DNA of 64,000 bases, taken from NCBI GenBank assembly GCA_031413815.1, contig JANOFU010000083.1, forward strand, positions 1 through 64,000, read 5' to 3'. The notes under the pieces are model-generated. The model was not told the DNA's origin. It made no database searches and was given only the letters and a program-made list of their open reading frames with translations. This document shows, piece after piece, positions 59,689 to 64,000 of this stretch; the stretch's first letter is position 1; the number at the start of each line of letters is the position of its first letter. This DNA comes from JAGVSR01 sp031413815. GTDB lineage: Bacteria > Pseudomonadota > Alphaproteobacteria > Rhizobiales > Hyphomicrobiaceae. The position numbers and the translations under genes were made by a program.

Positions 59689-60792
59689 ATGTCTCAATCA
59701 GGCCTCACGCCCAATCGAACCAATATAGTGCTCGCGGCGGCACTGGTGGCCGCTGCTTTCGTGGTGTCTCAATGCGAGCGCGGCGGCGAAGGCCCTTCTA
59801 GCGGATTGCCCGCGCTCGGCGCGGCCATCGGCGAAACGACGGTGTCGGGTCTTTCATCCGGCGCGTACATGGCGGGGCAATTCCAGGTCGCGCATTCCAG
59901 CATCGTGCAGGGCGCGGCCATCATCGCAGGCGGACCTTACGGCTGCGCGGAAAGCGCCTTCGCCGGCATGGTCGTTGGACCTGCTGCCACCATGCTCAAT
60001 GCCTCCAAAGCCGTCACTGGCTGCATGAAGAACGGCATGGCTCTGTGGGGTGTGCCCAATGCTGGGCTGCTCGCTGGCAAAACGGAACAGTTGGCGCGGG
60101 ACGGCGCAATTGATCCGACCGACAGCCTGAAATCCGATCGCGTGTATTTGTTCTCGGGGAAAGAGGACCGCACCGTCGTTCCCACGATCGTTGCCAAGGC
60201 CAATGACTATTACCTGCAGGTGGGCGTACCCGCCGCCAACATCAAATATGTGTCCGATCTCGCGGCCGGGCACGGCTTCGTCACTGAGACCGAAGGTCAG
60301 GCCTGCGCCCGCTCTGGCGAGCCATACATCATCGATTGCGACTACGACCAAGCGAAGGATCTGTTGACACATCTGTATGGGCCGTTGGCCGCACCCTCGG
60401 CGGCGCCCGCAGGTACGTTCTCGCAATTCAGTCAGCGCGCCTTTGCCGGTGACCGGGGTGAGCATGGTCTCAGCGACACCGGCGCCGTGTATATTCCCCA
60501 AGCGTGCCGCCAAGAAACCTGCCGCGTGCACATTGCCTTCCACGGCTGCGCGCAAAACGAAGATGCTGCGGGCGACTCCTTCATCAAGAAAACCGGGTTC
60601 TCACGCTGGGCCGATACAAATCGTCTGATCATTTTGTTCCCGCAAACGAAAGCGAATGCGGTCAATCCGCAGGGTTGCTGGGATTGGTGGGGCTACACGG
60701 GCCGCGATTATCTGACGATGGAAGCGCCGCAGATTCGCGCAGTCTATCGCATGGTGCAACAGCTTGCTGCGCCGCGCGGGGCGGGAAGCTGA
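59689..60792 (+). CDS. Extracellular PHB depolymerase-like serine hydrolase
   Basis: 367 residues from ATG 59689 (GGAG upstream). Hydrophobic N-terminus IVLAAALVAAAFVVSQC is either a signal peptide or a lipoprotein signal (VVSQC, weak). Lipase box GLSSGAYMAGQFQVAHS with nucleophile Ser; the region YVSDLAAGHGFVTE may carry the His, and VYLFSGKEDRTVVP the Asp. VYIPQACRQETCRVHIAFHGCAQNED is the family's second conserved block. Resembles single-domain depolymerases of poly(3-hydroxybutyrate) of the fungal (Penicillium-type) family. Real polymer not proven. Confidence 0.85.
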   Translation: MSQSGLTPNRTNIVLAAALVAAAFVVSQCERGGEGPSSGLPALGAAIGETTVSGLSSGAYMAGQFQVAHSSIVQGAAIIAGGPYGCAESAFAGMVVGPAATMLNASKAVTGCMKNGMALWGVPNAGLLAGKTEQLARDGAIDPTDSLKSDRVYLFSGKEDRTVVPTIVAKANDYYLQVGVPAANIKYVSDLAAGHGFVTETEGQACARSGEPYIIDCDYDQAKDLLTHLYGPLAAPSAAPAGTFSQFSQRAFAGDRGEHGLSDTGAVYIPQACRQETCRVHIAFHGCAQNEDAAGDSFIKKTGFSRWADTNRLIILFPQTKANAVNPQGCWDWWGYTGRDYLTMEAPQIRAVYRMVQQLAAPRGAGS

Positions 60793-60869
60793 GTTTTGAC
60801 CCGCATCAAACGCTGGGCTAAGTCTTCCAGCCGTATCGACCGGCGGGGCCGGGACGGGGGATAGAGGGC

Positions 60870-61835
60870 ATGGCCGTAAAGAGCGCCGTCTTCGACGCGG
60901 GCAGACTATGGCTGCCATCACAGGTCAATGTTGGCCGCGCGCTAGAGATCGTGTCGTCTTTCGCCGCCGGCGCGATGCTTGTCGTAACCGTTGCCGCCTC
61001 GGTGAACGAACAAGCGACGGTCGAGTCCGGCGGCGGTGTCATCGAGACTCATAAGGCGCCACCCGGCGGCACGTTGGCCCCGCCGACACGCGAATGGATG
61101 ATCGCGGCCTATTCCGGCTCGCCCTACACCTACGACAGCGACGTGACGATCAAGGCCCAAGGGGTCCACGATTTCGTTGTCAAAGATGTCGAATGGCTGG
61201 GCAAGCCGTTCATCAATCCGGTTTACTACGGCGTGCGCATCGCGCGTTGGTTCGACGGCGGTCGCGCCGGTTCGATGCTCGACTTTACGCATTCCAAAGC
61301 CATTTCGAGACCCGATCGAAACGCGAAGTTCGAAGGCATACTCGGGGGTCAGCCAGCGCCAGAGACAGCGCTGATCAAGGACGTGTTCAAGAAGCTGGAA
61401 GCCAGTCATGGCCACAACATGCTTACGCTCAACGGCTTGTTGCGATTGCCCACGTTTAGTGCGCGGGTGTCACCGTATGTTGGCCTGGGTGCTGGCATCT
61501 CGCTGCCGCACTCGGAAGTGCACGTGAAAACGGACCCCGCGCGCACCTACGAGTACCAGTATGCAGGGCCCGTGGGCCAAGCGCTGATCGGATTGGAAAT
61601 CCGCTTGCCCCGCATGTCATACTTTATCGAGTACAAGTTTTCCGTCGCGCCCTACGAGATGCCGTTGACGCATCAGGACGGAACGCTGCTGATTTTCGAC
61701 GTGTGGCGCCAGTTTGCGCGCTGGTGGCGCGGCGAGCCGCCGCCCGGCGGATACGCTTCGACGACCTTTATCAGTCATCAGATCGTTGGCGGTCTTGGCG
61801 TGAGAGTGGGCGCGCCATCGATGGCGGTTGATTGA
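60870..61835 (+). CDS. Outer-membrane beta-barrel protein, LpxQ-like (tentative)
   Basis: 321 residues. A hydrophobic segment (ALEIVSSFAAGAMLVVTVAASV) serves as signal. Then strands alternate: REWMIAAYSGSPYTYDSDVTI, HDFVVKDVEWLGKPFINPVYYGVRIARWF, MLDFTHSKAI, SPYVGLGAGISLPHSEVHV, VGQALIGLEIRLPRMSYFIEYKFS. The FxVKDVEWxGKPF-xxPxYYGxR motif recalls proteins annotated as lipid A oxidase (LpxQ) in rhizobia, but the match is from memory. It could equally be a general 8-stranded barrel. Confidence 0.55.
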   Translation: MAVKSAVFDAGRLWLPSQVNVGRALEIVSSFAAGAMLVVTVAASVNEQATVESGGGVIETHKAPPGGTLAPPTREWMIAAYSGSPYTYDSDVTIKAQGVHDFVVKDVEWLGKPFINPVYYGVRIARWFDGGRAGSMLDFTHSKAISRPDRNAKFEGILGGQPAPETALIKDVFKKLEASHGHNMLTLNGLLRLPTFSARVSPYVGLGAGISLPHSEVHVKTDPARTYEYQYAGPVGQALIGLEIRLPRMSYFIEYKFSVAPYEMPLTHQDGTLLIFDVWRQFARWWRGEPPPGGYASTTFISHQIVGGLGVRVGAPSMAVD

Positions 61836-61844
61836 ACGTCTCGA

Positions 61845-61950
61845 CCCGCCATCCCGTGCGCACTGCGGCACGAAGTGGCGCGGTGCAGACACGGGATCCC
61901 GGAACAGCGTCGCACCATCAAGATGCTGCGCCGCATCCGGGATGACGGGT
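61845..61950. repeat. Composite repeat related to 7628-7787
   Basis: Arms CCCGCCATCCCG and CCGGGATGACGGG with internal GGGATCCCGG; a shorter cousin of the 7628 element. Fills the gap between the barrel gene and DUF4175. Confidence 0.55.
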
Positions 61951-61968
61951 TTGACAATGGTCTGAAGT

Positions 61969-64000
61969 CTAAAACCGTCGCAGCAGCCGCTCGAGATAAT
62001 CGAGTTCCACCGGCGGACGCTTGGCATCGCCGACGCGCTTGCGCAGTTCATCGAGAATTTCGCGTGCGCGCTGCATATCGATCTGATCGGGCACCTTCAC
62101 AGACGTGCCCTGATCAGGACCCTGTGAGCGCTGTGGCCTTCCGAACGGATCGCGCGGGCTATCGCCTTCCTGATTGGCGCGCTGCTGGCCGTTCTGCTGA
62201 GCTTGCTGGGCCATTTCCTGCGCACTCTCGCGCATGGCGTCGAGCGCGCGGCCCTGGTCCTCGTTGGCCTGCGCGAAGTCCTGCTCATTGAGAGCCTTCT
62301 CAGCGCTTTCCATGGCTTCGCCGGCCTGGTCGAGTTTTTCGCCCTCGCCGAGGCCTTTTTCCTGCAGTTCGCGGCGCATCTTGTCGAGCTTTTCGCGCAG
62401 GGCCTTCTGGCGTTGCGCCAGCTCAGCCGGGCCCTTGCCTTGCTGTCCGCCTTGCTTGCCTTCTGGGCCTTCACCGCGCTCGCCGCGTCCTTGCATTTCA
62501 CCCTGATCGTCGCCTTCGCCGGAGCCTTTGTCTGCCTGCATGCCCTGCTGGCCGCGCTGCCCCTTAGCGCCACCCTGGCCCTTTTGCTTCATCTGGCCGC
62601 CCTGCTGGCCATCCTTCTGGCGCTGCTGGTCAAACGTCTCGTCCATGATGTCTTGCTGCTCGCCGATGGCTTCGCCCATCTTGCGCATCATCTTTTGCGC
62701 ATCCTGGCTTTTCTGCATCTGCTGCGCATTCTGCTTGGACGATTCCATGCGCTCCATCATGTCGCGCATTTCGGCCAGCATTTCTTTGGCCTGCTCGCGC
62801 GAGCCATTTTTGGCCATCTCTTCCATCTCGCGCATCATGCGGTCGAGATCTTCCTGGCTCATGGTCTGCTGGTCTTGGTTTTGGCCATCCTGCTGCTGCT
62901 GATCGGCTTGGTTCTCGTTCTCCTTGCTCATCTGCTTGGCGAATTCGTTGAAGGCCTGCTTCAACTCCTGCATCAGCTTTTGAATTTCTTCGTCGGACGC
63001 GCCGTCTTCGAGCGCCTTGGCCAGGCGATCTTGCGCATCGCGCAGGGCGCGTTCTGCATCTGACAGGTCGCCGTCTTCGATGCGCAGGGCTGTATGCCAC
63101 AGCTGCTCGATCACGCTGGTCATGCCAGCGCGCGACCGGTCGCGTTCCAAGCGGTAGTAAGCCGCGCGCAGGCCGAGATAGACGCGCGGGTCTTCGATGT
63201 ATCCTTCCGCTTCGAGCGTCAGGGCATCAAGCGCCACCATCACGTCATTGCGGTAGCGGGGGTCTTCCAGCAACTTCTTGCGCTGCTCAACCACAGCCTT
63301 GGCGAGCGGCTTGGTGAACACCCGCTCGGGCAGGATCATTTCAACGGCTTGGCTGCGGCCGATTTTGCCGCCAACGTCCTTGGCTTCAAGCGTCATCATC
63401 ACGCGCTGACCGGCCCAGGGATGCGAGCCCATCTCGTGGTAGGTGAACGACTCGCCTTGCTTGGCATTCAAGGATGGCAAGCGCAGAGCCAAAACCGGCG
63501 GACGCGACAGTGGCGGACGCGGGCCCGTGAGCGGAGCTTTTTTGGCCCACGCGTTCGCTGAACCGGCATCGTTTTTCTTGGCGCGCTCGAACTTCACTTC
63601 GGCCGAAGCGACGCCATAGTCGTCTTGCACGAAGTACGTGAGCTTCATGGCGCCGCGCGAGGTCTTCTCGGGGTTCTTGGTCAGCGCAATGCCGGGGACG
63701 TTGTCGGGAATGATGGTGATGGGCCACTCCGCCAGCACTTCGCCATCGGAGAGCACGCGGACCGTCGCCGATTTTTCAAGAACCGTGCGCACTTCCGAGA
63801 CGGCACCCGTCGTGTTGTCCTTGGCCGCGTCAATGCGAATTGGCTTGTCTTGCCCCGGCGTCACGAGCTCCATGGCGAGCGCTTCGCGAGCAATACCGCT
63901 CGAGCGTACGATCACGGTGCTTTTTTCCGGCACCTCAAGTGGCTTGCTGGCCACGCCCGCAGTCGCGGCGAGCGTTGCGATCGGATTTGCACCATCGGCC
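61969..64000 (-). CDS. DUF4175 / TIGR02302 family protein (5' part cut off by window edge)
   Basis: At least 677 residues are visible; the frame is open through the window end, so the N-terminus (where this family has membrane segments) lies outside. The visible part has Ig-like strands (YFVQDDYGVASAEVKFERAK), then helical LEERDRSRAGMTSVIEQLWHTALRIEDGDLSDAERALRDAQDRL, and a very Gln/Met/Glu/Gly-rich low-complexity stretch (about residues 340-540 of the visible part) before the conserved C-terminus RAREILDELRKRVGDAKRPPVELDYLERLLRRF. This C-terminus is diagnostic. Role unknown; widespread in Hyphomicrobiales. Confidence 0.9.
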   Translation of the reverse strand, partial: ADGANPIATLAATAGVASKPLEVPEKSTVIVRSSGIAREALAMELVTPGQDKPIRIDAAKDNTTGAVSEVRTVLEKSATVRVLSDGEVLAEWPITIIPDNVPGIALTKNPEKTSRGAMKLTYFVQDDYGVASAEVKFERAKKNDAGSANAWAKKAPLTGPRPPLSRPPVLALRLPSLNAKQGESFTYHEMGSHPWAGQRVMMTLEAKDVGGKIGRSQAVEMILPERVFTKPLAKAVVEQRKKLLEDPRYRNDVMVALDALTLEAEGYIEDPRVYLGLRAAYYRLERDRSRAGMTSVIEQLWHTALRIEDGDLSDAERALRDAQDRLAKALEDGASDEEIQKLMQELKQAFNEFAKQMSKENENQADQQQQDGQNQDQQTMSQEDLDRMMREMEEMAKNGSREQAKEMLAEMRDMMERMESSKQNAQQMQKSQDAQKMMRKMGEAIGEQQDIMDETFDQQRQKDGQQGGQMKQKGQGGAKGQRGQQGMQADKGSGEGDDQGEMQGRGERGEGPEGKQGGQQGKGPAELAQRQKALREKLDKMRRELQEKGLGEGEKLDQAGEAMESAEKALNEQDFAQANEDQGRALDAMRESAQEMAQQAQQNGQQRANQEGDSPRDPFGRPQRSQGPDQGTSVKVPDQIDMQRAREILDELRKRVGDAKRPPVELDYLERLLRRF

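Noticed and set aside
62203..63063. Plus-strand hydrophobic frame of 286 residues
   Set aside because: It is the reverse complement of the Gln/Met/Glu-rich part of the DUF4175 gene, which yields artificial Leu/Ala-rich sequence.

Overview
The window is about 64 kb of GC-rich chromosomal DNA. It looks like an alphaproteobacterium of the order Hyphomicrobiales (Rhizobiales), judging from gene order: hisB-DUF2628-hisH, hslV-(GNAT)-hslU, rplU-rpmA-...-obgE-...-proB-proA, DUF4166 and DUF4175/TIGR02302 family genes, and an alpha-type phoR-pstSCAB-phoU-phoB locus. The genus cannot be fixed from sequence reading alone. There is no rRNA, no intact transposase and no CRISPR array. One tRNA gene (Ser, CGA) was found.

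Layout. 1-7.0 kb: the end of a metallo-hydrolase gene, histidine genes (hisA, hisH, hisB) with three opposing small genes inserted between hisA and hisH, then the HslVU protease, with a GNAT gene between hslV and hslU that appears to carry a one-base deletion. 7.0-16.8 kb: proA, proB, ynfA, an MFS transporter, obgE, a GNAT, an RtcB-type RNA ligase, rpmA and rplU. 17-24.6 kb: accessory metabolism (maleylacetoacetate isomerase-like protein, fatty acid desaturase, an NTN-hydrolase-like protein, two fasciclin proteins, a GbsR/MarR regulator, DUF4166) ending in a degraded patch beside the tRNA-Ser gene. 24.7-32.6 kb: the phosphate-starvation locus phoR-pstS-pstC-pstA-pstB-phoU-phoB. 33-38.2 kb: a porin with a convincing three-unit Pho box, then a fusion of a periplasmic-binding-protein domain to a Cys-loop (pentameric ligand-gated) ion channel, convergent with a PPK2 polyphosphate kinase. 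38.5-40.7 kb: trehalose synthesis (otsAB). 40.7-44.9 kb: a cluster of small SRPBCC, VOC and DUF1579 proteins under an ArsR regulator. 45-46.6 kb: an ABC-2 exporter. 46.9-50.2 kb: a large membrane protein of unknown family and a Cys-rich small protein. 50.6-58.2 kb: an alpha-2-macroglobulin with an intact thioester motif and its usual partner PBP1C. 58.3-64 kb: a secreted tandem-repeat protein, a TetR regulator with operator-like palindromes, a PHB depolymerase-like hydrolase, an outer-membrane barrel and a truncated DUF4175 gene.

How the genes fit together. Much of the centre concerns phosphate: sensing and uptake (PhoR/PhoB/PhoU, PstSCAB), an outer-membrane pore likely induced by PhoB, and polyphosphate metabolism (PPK2). 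The most unusual gene is the binding-protein/ion-channel fusion at 35.0-37.3 kb, which would couple a periplasmic solute sensor directly to a gated pore in the inner membrane. A second theme is envelope surveillance (A2M with PBP1C, fasciclins, an outer-membrane barrel). Several short dispersed palindromes built on GGTGTCTGACACC lie between genes across the window, one of them inside the likely start region of pbpC.
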